Part shown: piece after piece, positions 16,557 to 24,850 of the stretch
Layout: every line of letters starts with the position of its first letter
Position numbering within the stretch: position 1 is the first letter of the stretch
Assembly: GCA_937925605.1 (NCBI GenBank)
Contig: CALALV010000109.1
Location: forward strand, 1-53,086
Reading direction: 5' to 3'
Source: an uncultured Woeseia sp.
GTDB lineage: Bacteria; Pseudomonadota; Gammaproteobacteria; Steroidobacterales; Woeseiaceae
Length of the DNA stretch: 53,086 nt
Made by a program: the position numbers and the translations under genes
The notes under the pieces: model-generated
Database searches by the model: none
Told to the model about the DNA's origin: nothing
What the model saw: the letters and a program-made list of their open reading frames with translations, nothing else

Positions 16557-18050
16557 TCAGTTGCTCCCGGCATCGTAGAAATACAGGTTGTCGACGAACA
16601 CCGTGACCTCGCCCGGCGTCGTCGCGGAAAACACCATCTGGTTCAGGTCCGCAAGGCTCGCGAGCCCGGCCGCCTGCATGTCCGCCAACGGGATGTCGAG
16701 ACTGACCCACTGGCCGGTCGTCAGTGCCGGTGTCGTGTTCGCGTCGAAGGTAAGCGGACCCTCGGTGTCGTTGCCGCCGCCGAAGCCGTCGCCGCCGAAA
16801 TCGACGAACTTGATCAGGAAGCTGGTGGCGTCCGGCGTCCAGACATCGATGTGGAAATGCGTCATGCCGGAGACGTCGAGCGGCGCGGACACGAACTCGA
16901 CGCCGACGAAGTCGACGTTGGCGTGCTCCTTCGCGAGTTCGCCGTCGACCGTGATGTCGGCAACGGCGCCGACACCCGACCACCCCGTTGGCCAGGCGTC
17001 GATCGCGACGTTCGCATAGGCATCGCTGTACAGCGAGATCACGTCGGCGGGGTCCTGCGTCGGCGCGGGCGCGGCCTGCTGCGGCGACGTCGGCGGCGTG
17101 TTGTCCTCGCCGGTGTAGACGCGTACCCAGTCGACCTCCATCGTCGCCGGGAACACCGTGTCCGCGTCCGGGTTGCCCGGCAGGTTACCGCCGACCGCGA
17201 GGTTCAGCAGGATATGGAACGGCTGGTCGAACGGCGCGGGATAGTCCGCCGCGCTCGAGAACCAGGAGTTCTGCACGGCGTACAGGACGTCGTCGAAGTA
17301 CCAGCGGATCTCGGTCTCGTCCCATTCGAGTGCGTAGGTGTGGAAATCCGCCGTCACGTCGACAGAGGGCGTGTACGCATTCGACGTGAAGACGTTGCCG
17401 GGGAACGGCGCGCCGTAATGCAGGGTGCCGAAGATCTCGTTGCCGCCCGTGCCGCCGAGGTTGATCGCCTCCATGATGTCGATCTCGCCGGTCGCGGCCC
17501 AGGTGCCGTAGGGGCTGTCCTGGGACAGCATCCAGAATGCGGGCCACAGGCCCTGCCCCCTCGGCAGCTTGATGCTCGCCTCGATCCGGCCGTAGCGGAA
17601 CGCGAATCGGTCCTCGGTGTTGAGCCGTGCCGACGTGTAGGCAAGGCCGCCGACGGACTCGCGGCGGGCGGTGATCCTGAGTACGCCGTTCTCGACCTGC
17701 GCGCTGTCCGGCAGGTAGTACTGCAGTTCGTTGTTGCCCCAACCGCCCGGCAGCCCGACCTCCGAGCCGTCACCGGTCGCGAAGAACCAGTTCGCCGGAT
17801 CGACGCGTGCGCCGTCGAATTCATCGCTCCAGACCAGCGTCAGCGTGTCGCCCGGCGATACCGAGAAATTCTCGGCTACGGTCAGGGTCGGATTCGCGAT
17901 GTTCTGGTTCGACTGCGGTCCGCCAGCGGCCGGCGGCACGGTGTCCACCTGCGACAAGCGCGGCTCGCGGCCGTTGTCCACGCAGCCGCTGCCGACCCAG
18001 GCCAGCGCCGACAACAGCGCAAAACGCCGAAACCTTCCTGAACGAGGCAT
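16557..18050 (-). CDS. GH16 endo-beta-1,3-glucanase (laminarinase) lipoprotein
   Basis: ATG at 18050 is preferred to the in-frame GTG at 18065 because AGGGGGA lies 6 bases upstream. The 497-residue precursor has a lipobox ending at C23. Residues about 70-315 are a GH16 beta-jelly roll with the catalytic block 'GEIDIMEAIN': nucleophile E189, D191 and acid/base E194. The methionine before the last Glu matches the bulged-strand form E-I-D-I-M-E usual in laminarinases. Other GH16 blocks visible are 'WGNNELQYY', 'GLWPAFWML' and 'FHTYALEWD'. After a Pro/Ala linker (about 320-340) a C-terminal jelly-roll domain (about 345-497) ends 'VFVDNLYFYDAG' and probably binds carbohydrate. It is the first gene of the exported operon and should start laminarin cleavage at the cell surface. 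Confidence 0.92.
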   Translation of the reverse strand: MPRSGRFRRFALLSALAWVGSGCVDNGREPRLSQVDTVPPAAGGPQSNQNIANPTLTVAENFSVSPGDTLTLVWSDEFDGARVDPANWFFATGDGSEVGLPGGWGNNELQYYLPDSAQVENGVLRITARRESVGGLAYTSARLNTEDRFAFRYGRIEASIKLPRGQGLWPAFWMLSQDSPYGTWAATGEIDIMEAINLGGTGGNEIFGTLHYGAPFPGNVFTSNAYTPSVDVTADFHTYALEWDETEIRWYFDDVLYAVQNSWFSSAADYPAPFDQPFHILLNLAVGGNLPGNPDADTVFPATMEVDWVRVYTGEDNTPPTSPQQAAPAPTQDPADVISLYSDAYANVAIDAWPTGWSGVGAVADITVDGELAKEHANVDFVGVEFVSAPLDVSGMTHFHIDVWTPDATSFLIKFVDFGGDGFGGGNDTEGPLTFDANTTPALTTGQWVSLDIPLADMQAAGLASLADLNQMVFSATTPGEVTVFVDNLYFYDAGSN

Positions 18051-18106
18051 ATGTTCCCCCTGCACGCACGGATTTCGTGGCGGCTGCTGCCGCCTTTATC
18101 CCGCTA

Positions 18107-18135
18107 CGTTTAGCAGCGTATGACAGCGTTGTCAA
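18107..18135 (-). promoter_or_regulatory. Promoter with operator for the exported glucan operon
   Basis: The palindrome TGACAGCGTTGTCA (18121-18134) differs from the perfect site by one base. On the - strand it supplies an exact -35 TTGACA (18135-18130), followed by a 17-bp spacer and a weaker -10, TAAACG (18112-18107). The GH16 start lies about 57 bp downstream. The geometry matches the other two sites, with the operator half-site doubling as the -35, so a bound repressor would block polymerase. The -10 is a poor match to consensus. Confidence 0.7.
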
Positions 18136-18264
18136 TTGTAACCGAACGTAACAGCGGCAAGGCCGGCCGTGCGGGCAGCAGGGTCGGAGTCGGGCGGAAT
18201 TCGGGTTCGGGAGCCGGCGAGGAGCCGCCGGGCGCCGCGGAGGCCCGCGACGGGAACAGCGGGC

Positions 18265-18528
18265 CTACGCGGCCGGCCGGGTGCCGGCCGCGGCGGCGGA
18301 CGGGTGCGAGGCGGCACCATGGCAGCCGGGGGCATAGCAACGCGCGAGGAAATCCTCGAGCGCCGCGACGAGCCTGGCCCGGCGGCCCGCCGGGCGGGCG
18401 CGCCGCAGGCGCGACGCGTCGAGCGCGTCGTCGGCAATCGCCGGCACGAACGCATAACTGTTGATTCCCGTCAGGCCGCGCAGGGCGAACCGGTAAGGGT
18501 CCCTGGCGGTACGGTTTACTGCAGACAT
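18265..18528 (-). CDS. Small hypothetical protein with strong ribosome-binding site
   Basis: An 87-codon frame starts at ATG 18528 behind AAAGGAGAG at good spacing. The stop is TAG at 18267-18265. The product begins 'MSAVNRTARDPYRFALRGL' and contains a 'FLARCYAPGCHG' segment near the end, with a possible Cys/His pair. No family is recognised, and no signal peptide or transmembrane segment is evident. It lies between the LysR gene's terminator hairpin and the operator of the exported glucan operon, on the same strand as both. The Shine-Dalgarno is the main evidence that it is real. The Ala/Arg-rich second half could be GC-driven open frame. Confidence 0.45.
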   Translation of the reverse strand: MSAVNRTARDPYRFALRGLTGINSYAFVPAIADDALDASRLRRARPAGRRARLVAALEDFLARCYAPGCHGAASHPSAAAAGTRPAA

Positions 18529-18629
18529 CGTGACTCTCCTTTGCAACCAGATCCATGGTCAGCCGAACGAATCTTCCGCCCGGCGATAGCAAGATAGGGC
18601 CTGGCGCCGGCTTTCACAAAGGAGGAAAA

Positions 18630-18646
18630 CTCACACCTGCTGTGAG
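18630..18646 (-). terminator. Probable intrinsic terminator after the LysR gene
   Basis: Read on the - strand, CTCACA-gcagg-TGTGAG forms a 6-bp stem with a 5-base loop followed by TTTTCC. It begins 7 bp after the LysR stop codon. The stem is short and only half GC, so termination may be partial. A CTTTTT run precedes the stem, so it may also work in the other direction. Confidence 0.5.
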
Positions 18647-18652
18647 AAAAAG

Positions 18653-19555
18653 TCACGCCTCTGCAGCAAGGCGCTCGAGGATCCAGCCACGCAGCCGAGC
18701 GACCCCCTCGAGCGGGTCCCGGTCACCGCGGCCCGCCTGCCAGACGAGGAAGTAGCTCACGTCGGCGACCAGTTCCTCGTCGAACAGGCGGTGGATCGTT
18801 TCCTGCCGGAACCACTGGTCGGCGATCGGGATCGGCACCAGCGCGGCGCCTATACCCTGCTCCACCGCGCGGACCACGGCGATCATCGAGTCGAGCCGCG
18901 TCACCTTGCTGTCGGCCGGCAGCTCGATGCCGGCGGTCTCGCTCCACTGGCTCCAGGCTTTGGGATAGGACTCGTGGACGATCAGCGGGAACTCGCTGAC
19001 GATCCGGCGCTCCCTGACCCGCAGCGCTTTCGCCATGTCCCGCGATCCGGCCGGGACCAGCCGCAGCGGGAACAGCAGGCGGGATTCGAAACCCTGGGGC
19101 GGCGCCCGGAACAGCCGGATCGACAGGTCTGCATCCGCCGGCAGCGTCTCGGCGCTCTCGTCGCTGGCAGACACGCGTATGTCTACGTCCGGGTTCGCGG
19201 ACGTGAACTCGCCGAGCCGCGGCACGAAGAATTCGCTGGCGAAGAACGGCTGCACCGACAGCCTGACCATGCTGCGCAGTCGACCCTTGCGGTAGGTCGC
19301 GACTATCGCATCGAGTTGCTCGACCAGCGGGTTCACGTCCGCGTACAGGGACTGTCCGGTACCGGTGAGCCGCAGTTCCCGCGCGTTGCGGTCGAACAGC
19401 TGCTGCCCGAGCTCTTCCTCGAGCCGCTTGATCTGCCGGCTGACGGCGGAGGGTGTAATGAAGAGCTCCTCGGCCGCTGCGCTGAAGCTCTCGTTGCGCG
19501 CCGCCGTGCAGAAGGTACGCAACCCACGCAGCGAAGCCGGGGAGCGCATCTTCAT
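18653..19555 (-). CDS. LysR-family transcriptional regulator
   Basis: The protein has 300 residues, the standard LysR length. The N-terminal winged helix-turn-helix spans residues 8-66 with 'ESFSAAAEELFITPSAVS' and 'RQIKRLEEELGQQLFDR', followed by a linker helix and a periplasmic-binding-protein-like effector domain (about 92-300). The opening 'SLRGLRTFCTAARN' and the domain pattern are GcvA-like. Its ATG overlaps the TGA of the exported GH17 gene (ATGA), so it is cotranscribed and translationally coupled with the GH3-GH17 unit. It may tune this locus in response to a sugar or metabolite, but the palindromic operators here do not look like typical T-N11-A LysR boxes. The target is therefore open. 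Confidence 0.88.
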   Translation of the reverse strand: MKMRSPASLRGLRTFCTAARNESFSAAAEELFITPSAVSRQIKRLEEELGQQLFDRNARELRLTGTGQSLYADVNPLVEQLDAIVATYRKGRLRSMVRLSVQPFFASEFFVPRLGEFTSANPDVDIRVSASDESAETLPADADLSIRLFRAPPQGFESRLLFPLRLVPAGSRDMAKALRVRERRIVSEFPLIVHESYPKAWSQWSETAGIELPADSKVTRLDSMIAVVRAVEQGIGAALVPIPIADQWFRQETIHRLFDEELVADVSYFLVWQAGRGDRDPLEGVARLRGWILERLAAEA

Positions 19556-20568
19556 GGTGGCGCTTCTCGCATGACCGACTTCGGCGTGCGGTCGACGAAG
19601 AACAGGCCCCAGTGCTTCTCGGCGCCGTCGGGATTTCCGGGGTCGCCTTTCCAGGGCTCGTCGAATGCTTCGAAGAAGAACACGGTCACGTTGGCTCGAC
19701 GGGCCCAGTCGTCCAGTTCCCGGTAATAGCGGCGCTGCTCGTCCTCGCCTGCGCGCTCACCGAACTCCGACGCGCGCGTCGCCCAGCCCGCCTCGAGCAC
19801 GGCGATCGGCTTGCCGGGCAAGGCCTCGCGGACGCGCCGCAGGTTCTCGAGCGTGTAGGCGAGGCCCTCGTCGATCGACTTGCCTTCCCAGACCGGGTAA
19901 GTGTGGATGCCGAGGAAATCGACTTCGGCTGCCAGCGGCGCGCCGTCCTCGATCCACCATTCGTAGTTGTCGGCGACCGTGACCGGCTGTTCGATAGCTT
20001 CGCGCACCTCGCGGACGTAGTCGATCACCTGCGCCAGCGGCACCATGTGGTCGTTCCACTCGACGAGCGCCTCGTTGCCGACGTTGACGGCGACGACGAT
20101 TTCCGGGTAGTTCGTCGCCATCGCGATGCCGCGCTCGATTTCTGCCGCATTGAGCAGAACGTTGGCCGCGAGCTCGTCCGCTGGTATCGGTTCGTCCAGC
20201 CACGGGCAGTTTTCGTGGTTGCTGATCTCGGCGCGCAGCCAGATGCCGAGCAGCACGCGTATTGGCAGGTCGTGCTCTTGAATCAGCCTGAGCGTAGCGG
20301 CCGTGTTCTCGCCCGTGTCGTAGAGCCGGATCAGCCGGAAGCCGTGCGCGACGAGAATTTCGAGATCTTCGAGGATCTCGTCGTCGCTCGGATTCACTGC
20401 GCCGTCGCCGCGGTCGGGGTGCTGGCCCTCGCGGTAGCCGCTGTAAGCGACCGCCATGACCTCGCCGCCCATGAGGTCGCCCGGCGACTGCCGGAGTTGC
20501 GCGTCGGCCAGCGTGGCGCCGGCGCAAGCCAGGAGAACCAGGAAGAACAGTGGTCGGTACGCATTCAC
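19552..20568 (-). CDS. Exported GH17 beta-1,3-glucanase-like enzyme
   Basis: The 338-residue precursor has a signal peptide (residues 1 to about 23, 'LLACAGATLADAQ'). The GH17 barrel carries acid/base E166 in 'VNVGNEALVEW' and nucleophile E259 in 'AVLEAGW'. It is a close paralogue of the leaderless protein at 5491-6420, which points to a duplication with gain or loss of an export signal. The gene is 22 bp downstream of GH3 and overlaps the LysR start by 4 bp. It should act in the periplasm on laminarin oligosaccharides before uptake across the inner membrane. Whether it is exo- or endo-acting is not clear. Confidence 0.88.
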   Translation of the reverse strand: MNAYRPLFFLVLLACAGATLADAQLRQSPGDLMGGEVMAVAYSGYREGQHPDRGDGAVNPSDDEILEDLEILVAHGFRLIRLYDTGENTAATLRLIQEHDLPIRVLLGIWLRAEISNHENCPWLDEPIPADELAANVLLNAAEIERGIAMATNYPEIVVAVNVGNEALVEWNDHMVPLAQVIDYVREVREAIEQPVTVADNYEWWIEDGAPLAAEVDFLGIHTYPVWEGKSIDEGLAYTLENLRRVREALPGKPIAVLEAGWATRASEFGERAGEDEQRRYYRELDDWARRANVTVFFFEAFDEPWKGDPGNPDGAEKHWGLFFVDRTPKSVMREAPP

Positions 20569-20590
20569 GGGCTTGTCTCCGGTTCGGTGG

Positions 20591-22819
20591 TCACGCTTCG
20601 TGCCGGTTCCTCAGGCGAAACGAAGTCATCAGGGTCGCGGCCGAGGACCCGCCTATCCAGGCCTGGAACTCGCCGGGCTCTGCCTGCCAGCGCCGGTCGC
20701 GACCGTAAAAAGCAAGGTCGCCCGTGTCGAGTTCGAAACGGACGGTCGTGCGCTCGCCTGCGGCGAGCCGCACGCGGCGAAAGCCCTTCAGCTCGCGCAC
20801 CGGCCGAGTAACGCTGCCGACGAGGTCGCGCAGGTAGAGCTGCACGATCTCGGTGCCGGCGCGCTCGCCGGTATTCTCGAGCTCCGCGCTGATCACGATC
20901 GTCTCGCCCATGACCATATCGGCGCTGCTGGTGCGGATATTGGTGTACAGGAAGTCGGTGTAGGAAAGTCCGAAGCCGAACGGGAACAGCGGCGTGAATC
21001 CGGCATCGAGGTGGTACGAGGTCATGCCGGTGGACAACTGCTCGGCGTTGGCGTCGATCTCGTCCAGCATCACGACGGTACCGGCGGTCGGCGGCTTGCC
21101 CGTGTTCTTCTGCGCGTAGTAGATCGGCACCTGTCCGACCATGCGCGGAAACGTGACCGGGAGCTTGCCCGTCGGCGTGGCATTGCCGAACAGCAGGTCG
21201 GCGATCGCGGGGCCGCCCATCGTCCCGGGATGCCCGCTGAACAGGATCGCGTCGAGCTCGCCGACGACGTCCGACAGCGTCAGCGGCCGCCCGGCCAGGA
21301 TGACGGCGACGGTCGGCTTGCCCGCGGCGGCGACACGGCGCACGAGCTCCGCCTGGGCACCCGGCAGGCCGATGTCGGCGCGCGAGTGCGCCTCGCCCGA
21401 CAGGATCGCCTCTTCGCCGAGGAACAGCACGGCCACGTCTGCGGCACGGGCCGCGGCTTCGGCGGCCGCGATGCCGGCGGTGTCCCGGCTACGCGAGGTC
21501 GGCAGCGCGGGCACGTGCTCGATCCGGACCCCGTCGCCGAGCAGCGCCCGGAGGGCGTCGAGTGGCGTCTCCGACAGCGTCGGATCGCCGTCGAATATCC
21601 ACGTGCCGAGCTGTTCGCGCGGGGCGTCGGCCAGCGGGCCGATCACCGCCAGCGAGCGCAGGTCGTCGCGCACGAGCGGCAGCAGGCCGTGCTCGTTCTG
21701 CAGCAGCACCGCGCTCTCGACGGCAAGCTCGCGCGCCACGTCGAGCGCCTCCGCATCCGCCGCCGGCGGCAGCGTTGCCGGTTCGGTGTACGGTCGCTCG
21801 AACAGGCCGAGCCGGAATTTGATGCGCAGGATATTGGCGACCGCCTCGTCGACGAGCTGCAGATCGATGCGGCCCGCGGTCACCAGCTCCTCGAGGTACC
21901 GGAGGTAGGCGTCACCGTGCATTTCCATGTCGACGCCGGCGCGCGCGGCCTCGAAAGCCGCTTCGCGATCGTCAGCGGTCAGCCCGTGGATGCACAGCTG
22001 CCGCACCGAATCCCAGTCACTGACGACCAGGCCGTCGAAACCCCACTCGTCGCGCAGGATCTCGCGCAGCAGGTGACCGTTGGCCGTCGCCGGGATGCCG
22101 TCGATGTCGCTGAACGAGGTCATCAGCGTCGACACGCCGGCGCGCACGGCCGCGTGGAACGGGCGCAGGTAGACGTTGCGCATCTCGTTCTCGGGGACGT
22201 TCGTCGTCGCGTAGTCGCGGCCGCTCTCCGCCGTGCCGTAGCCGGCGAAATGCTTGGCGCAGGCGGCGATCGTGCCGGGATTCGCGAGGTCGTCGCCCTG
22301 GAAGCCGCGCACCATCGCCGAGCCGAGTGCCGATGCGAGGCAGGGATCCTCGCCGAGGCTTTCGGCGATCCGGCCCCAGCGCGGGTCGCGTGCGATGTCG
22401 ATCATCGGCGCGAAGGTCCAGTTCACGCCGCAGCGCGCGGCTTCGCGGGCTGCGACGCGTGCGCCGCGCTCGACCAGTTCCGGGTTCCAGCTGGACGCCT
22501 GCGCCAGCGGAATCGGCATGACCGTCCTGAAACCGTGGATGACGTCGCGACCGACCAGCAGCGGTATGCCGAGGCGGCTCTCTTCGACCGCGAGCCGCTG
22601 CAGCTCGTTGACGACCTTGACGTTGACCTCGTTGATGACCGAGCCGACCCGGCCGGCCCGCAGTGCGTCGGCGAGGTAGTCGTGAATGTAGCTGTCGCCG
22701 ACGTTCACCTGGCTCATTTGCCCGACCTTCTCGGCCAGGCTCATCTTGGCGATCAGTTCGGCGATGCGCTCCTCGTCGGGTTCCGAGCGCGTCCCGGTGC
22801 TGGCTGCGGGCTCCTGCAT
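20591..22819 (-). CDS. GH3 beta-glucosidase
   Basis: ATG at 22819 with GGAG 8 bases upstream gives 742 residues. Longer in-frame starts would run into the operator/promoter at 22953-22968. Domains in order are the GH3 N-terminal barrel (about 15-330), with nucleophile D268 in 'GLVVSDWDSV' and substrate loop 'KHFAGYG', then the C-terminal sandwich (about 365-600). A fibronectin-III-like domain (about 650-720) completes the usual bacterial BglX-like layout. No convincing signal peptide is present, so it is probably cytoplasmic, although BglX relatives are often periplasmic. It would release glucose from beta-1,3 (or beta-1,4/1,6) oligomers. It opens the GH3-GH17-LysR operon. Confidence 0.92.
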   Translation of the reverse strand: MQEPAASTGTRSEPDEERIAELIAKMSLAEKVGQMSQVNVGDSYIHDYLADALRAGRVGSVINEVNVKVVNELQRLAVEESRLGIPLLVGRDVIHGFRTVMPIPLAQASSWNPELVERGARVAAREAARCGVNWTFAPMIDIARDPRWGRIAESLGEDPCLASALGSAMVRGFQGDDLANPGTIAACAKHFAGYGTAESGRDYATTNVPENEMRNVYLRPFHAAVRAGVSTLMTSFSDIDGIPATANGHLLREILRDEWGFDGLVVSDWDSVRQLCIHGLTADDREAAFEAARAGVDMEMHGDAYLRYLEELVTAGRIDLQLVDEAVANILRIKFRLGLFERPYTEPATLPPAADAEALDVARELAVESAVLLQNEHGLLPLVRDDLRSLAVIGPLADAPREQLGTWIFDGDPTLSETPLDALRALLGDGVRIEHVPALPTSRSRDTAGIAAAEAAARAADVAVLFLGEEAILSGEAHSRADIGLPGAQAELVRRVAAAGKPTVAVILAGRPLTLSDVVGELDAILFSGHPGTMGGPAIADLLFGNATPTGKLPVTFPRMVGQVPIYYAQKNTGKPPTAGTVVMLDEIDANAEQLSTGMTSYHLDAGFTPLFPFGFGLSYTDFLYTNIRTSSADMVMGETIVISAELENTGERAGTEIVQLYLRDLVGSVTRPVRELKGFRRVRLAAGERTTVRFELDTGDLAFYGRDRRWQAEPGEFQAWIGGSSAATLMTSFRLRNRHEA

Positions 22820-22939
22820 TGACTGACTCCGTTGCTCCGTAGCGGGCGGCTTCGAACGTGACGGGACACGCTGCCGGCGCGGATGCCGGGCCGCCGTACG
22901 GGACGGCGGCACACGCTGCGGCATGCAGCCGAACGCCCG

Positions 22940-22981
22940 CTTGTAGCAGTGTTTGACAGCGCTGTCAATGTGGCGGATCAT
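22940..22981. promoter_or_regulatory. Divergent promoters sharing one operator palindrome
   Basis: TTGACAGCGCTGTCAA (22953-22968) is a perfect 16-bp palindrome whose two halves are each an exact -35 TTGACA. Rightward, a 17-bp spacer leads to GATCAT (22976-22981) for the symporter gene. Leftward, a 17-bp spacer leads to TACAAG (22945-22940) for the GH3 operon. Both -10 boxes are 4/6 matches. One bound repressor dimer would silence both directions. The symmetrical geometry and its recurrence at 159-187 and 18107-18135 make function likely. Confidence 0.78.
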
Positions 22982-23022
22982 ACGCCGGCAGCGCCAATTC
23001 CGGGGGGAGCGAGACAACAACA

Positions 23023-24474
23023 ATGAGCGCTACTACGCATTACGAGACGGCGCCCGCCGACCGCATACCGTTCCACCTGAAGGTCGTTTACGGCCTGGGC
23101 GCGTTCGTCAACAATACGCTGGCCGCGGCGATCGGCGGCATGATCATCGTGCTCAATCTCGGCCTCGGCCTGAGCCCTGCGCTGGTCGGCCTGCTCGGTG
23201 CGCTGCCGCGACTGACGGACGCGATCACCGATCCGCTGATGGGCTACATCTCGGATCACACGAAATCGAAGTACGGGCGCCGGCGGCCGTACATCTTCGT
23301 CGGCGCGATCACCGTCGGCGTGATTTTCGCGCTCCTATGGCAATTGCCGCTGGGCAAGTCCGACAGTTATTACTTCTGGTATTTCCTGCTCGGCTCGCTG
23401 ATCTTCTACCTTGCCTACACAATCTACGCGACACCCTGGGTGGCGCTGGGTTACGAGCTGACCCCGGACTACCACGAGCGCACGCGCCTGATGGGCGTGC
23501 AGAACTTCATCGGCAACATCGCCTACATGATCTCCCCTTATTTCCTCGCAATCATGTACCTGCCGATGTTCGGCAACGAGGTCAAGGGTGCCTCCTACCT
23601 CGCCATCATGATCGCCGTCGTGGTCATCGCGCTCGGCATACTGCCGGCGATCTTCCTGCGCGAGCGATTCAAGGACGTCGCCAAGTCGGACAGCGATCTC
23701 GAGGGCCATATCGAGGAAGCCGGCAGCGCGATCGTGCGCAACATGAAGTCGTTCTTCCGCGGCTTCCTGCTGACGCTGAAATTCCCGCCGTTCCTGAAGC
23801 TGTGCATCGCGACCTTCCTGGTCTTCAACGGCTTCATCCTGATTGCCTCGTTCCAGTCCTACGTGATCATCTACTACGTGTTCGGCGGCGACGCGGAGAA
23901 AGGCGCTGCGTTCGTCGGTCACTCGGGCCTGCTGCAGGCCGTCACGGCGCTCGGCGTGATCGCGTTCATCACCTGGCTGGCTACGCGCATCGGCAAGCGG
24001 CAGGCGTTTTTCGTCTCGACCGGCGTCTCGATGGTGGGTTATGCGCTCAAGTGGGTCTGCTACACGCCGGACAACCCCTGGCTGGTGCTGATCCCGGCGC
24101 CGCTGATGGCCTTCGGCCTGGCGGGCCTGTTCACGCTGATGCCGTCGATGATCTGCGACGTCGTCGACTGCGACGAGCTAAATACGCACGAGCGGCGCGA
24201 GGGTATGTACGGTTCAATTTTCTGGTGGGTCGTCAAGCTGGGCCAGTCCGTCGCGATCTTCGGCGGCGGCCTGCTGCTGGTCGCCACCGGCTTCGACGTC
24301 GAGCTCGGCGGCAACCAGGCACCCGAATCGATTACGCTGATGCGCCTGTTCGACGCGTTTGCGCCCTGCCTCGCTTCCGCCATCGCGATCTGGGCCATCG
24401 CCAGCTACTCGATCACCGAGGAAAAAGCCCACGACGTGCGCCTGGCGCTGGAAGAGCGGCGCGGCTGCGCCTGA
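23023..24474 (+). CDS. GPH-family sugar:cation symporter (MFS superfamily)
   Basis: This 483-residue protein has about 12 hydrophobic segments. After TM2 comes the family signature 'DAITDPLMGYISDHTKSKYG' with 'RRRPY', typical of glycoside-pentoside-hexuronide:cation symporters such as MelB relatives. A conserved acidic, histidine-containing loop 'DVVDCDELNTHERREGMY' appears in the C-terminal half, as in other GPH proteins of polysaccharide loci. The start is ATG behind a GGGGGGAGCGAG stretch. It is divergent from GH3 and shares its operator, so import is co-regulated with hydrolysis. The likely substrates are laminari-oligosaccharides or glucose crossing the inner membrane. Specificity is inferred from context only. 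Confidence 0.88.
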   Translation: MSATTHYETAPADRIPFHLKVVYGLGAFVNNTLAAAIGGMIIVLNLGLGLSPALVGLLGALPRLTDAITDPLMGYISDHTKSKYGRRRPYIFVGAITVGVIFALLWQLPLGKSDSYYFWYFLLGSLIFYLAYTIYATPWVALGYELTPDYHERTRLMGVQNFIGNIAYMISPYFLAIMYLPMFGNEVKGASYLAIMIAVVVIALGILPAIFLRERFKDVAKSDSDLEGHIEEAGSAIVRNMKSFFRGFLLTLKFPPFLKLCIATFLVFNGFILIASFQSYVIIYYVFGGDAEKGAAFVGHSGLLQAVTALGVIAFITWLATRIGKRQAFFVSTGVSMVGYALKWVCYTPDNPWLVLIPAPLMAFGLAGLFTLMPSMICDVVDCDELNTHERREGMYGSIFWWVVKLGQSVAIFGGGLLLVATGFDVELGGNQAPESITLMRLFDAFAPCLASAIAIWAIASYSITEEKAHDVRLALEERRGCA

Positions 24475-24587
24475 AGTCGTTGCAGGTCGGCAGCGCGCTT
24501 GCCGTCGGCGCCGTCGCGCCGTCGTCGCGACGGCCCGGTCGCTGCGATATGCTCTGACCCTGCCGCCTGTCACCGGAGAGACTACCA

Positions 24588-24791
24588 ATGCCACGCAACA
24601 GGATCATCGGCCTCGCGCTGCTCGTCGGCGGAGCCGTCGCGCTTTTTTTTGGCATCAACGCCGCGAACTCACCGACCGGCGAGCTTGCCGAGGCTCTGAC
24701 CGGGCAATACCAGGACCGGACGATGCTGTACCTGGTCGGCGGCGCGGTCGCGGCGGCGGCCGGCATCGCGATGCTCTGGAAGGGCCGCTGA
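24588..24791 (+). CDS. Small DUF3185-type membrane protein
   Basis: This 67-residue protein has two hydrophobic helices (residues 6-24 and 46-63). Its pattern 'RIIGLALLVGGAVALFFGINA', 'ELAEALTGQYQDRTMLYLVGG' matches DUF3185. GGAGAG is well placed before the ATG. The function of the family is unknown. It lies 113 bp after the symporter gene, in the same direction, without an obvious terminator between, so read-through from the glucan regulon is possible. It is not an expected part of it. Confidence 0.78.
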   Translation: MPRNRIIGLALLVGGAVALFFGINAANSPTGELAEALTGQYQDRTMLYLVGGAVAAAAGIAMLWKGR

Positions 24792-24824
24792 CCCGGCCGG
24801 GGTTCTCGCGGCCCCGCAAAAAGA

Positions 24825-24846
24825 AAGGCCGCGTTTCCGCGGCCTT
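24825..24846 (-). terminator. Strong intrinsic terminator for the 25-codon ORF
   Basis: On the - strand AAGGCCGCG-GAAA-CGCGGCCTT forms a 9-bp stem with a GAAA tetraloop, followed immediately by TCTTTTTGCGG. It is the clearest terminator in the window. The T-tract lies on the - side, so it ends leftward transcripts, which here means the 25-codon ORF at 24956-24879. It may also stop read-through from the convergent DUF3185 gene. Confidence 0.8.
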
Positions 24847-24850
24847 CCGT

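Noticed and set aside
18555..18755. Small + strand ORF after AAAGGAGG near 18617
   Set aside because: The frame runs antisense into the LysR coding end and begins inside a terminator hairpin. The AAAGGAGG has no good start codon with meaningful product.
22820..23023. Longer GH3 start with an extra N-terminal 68 residues
   Set aside because: It would place the start codon upstream of the promoter and operator. The added sequence is Arg-rich and unlike a leader.
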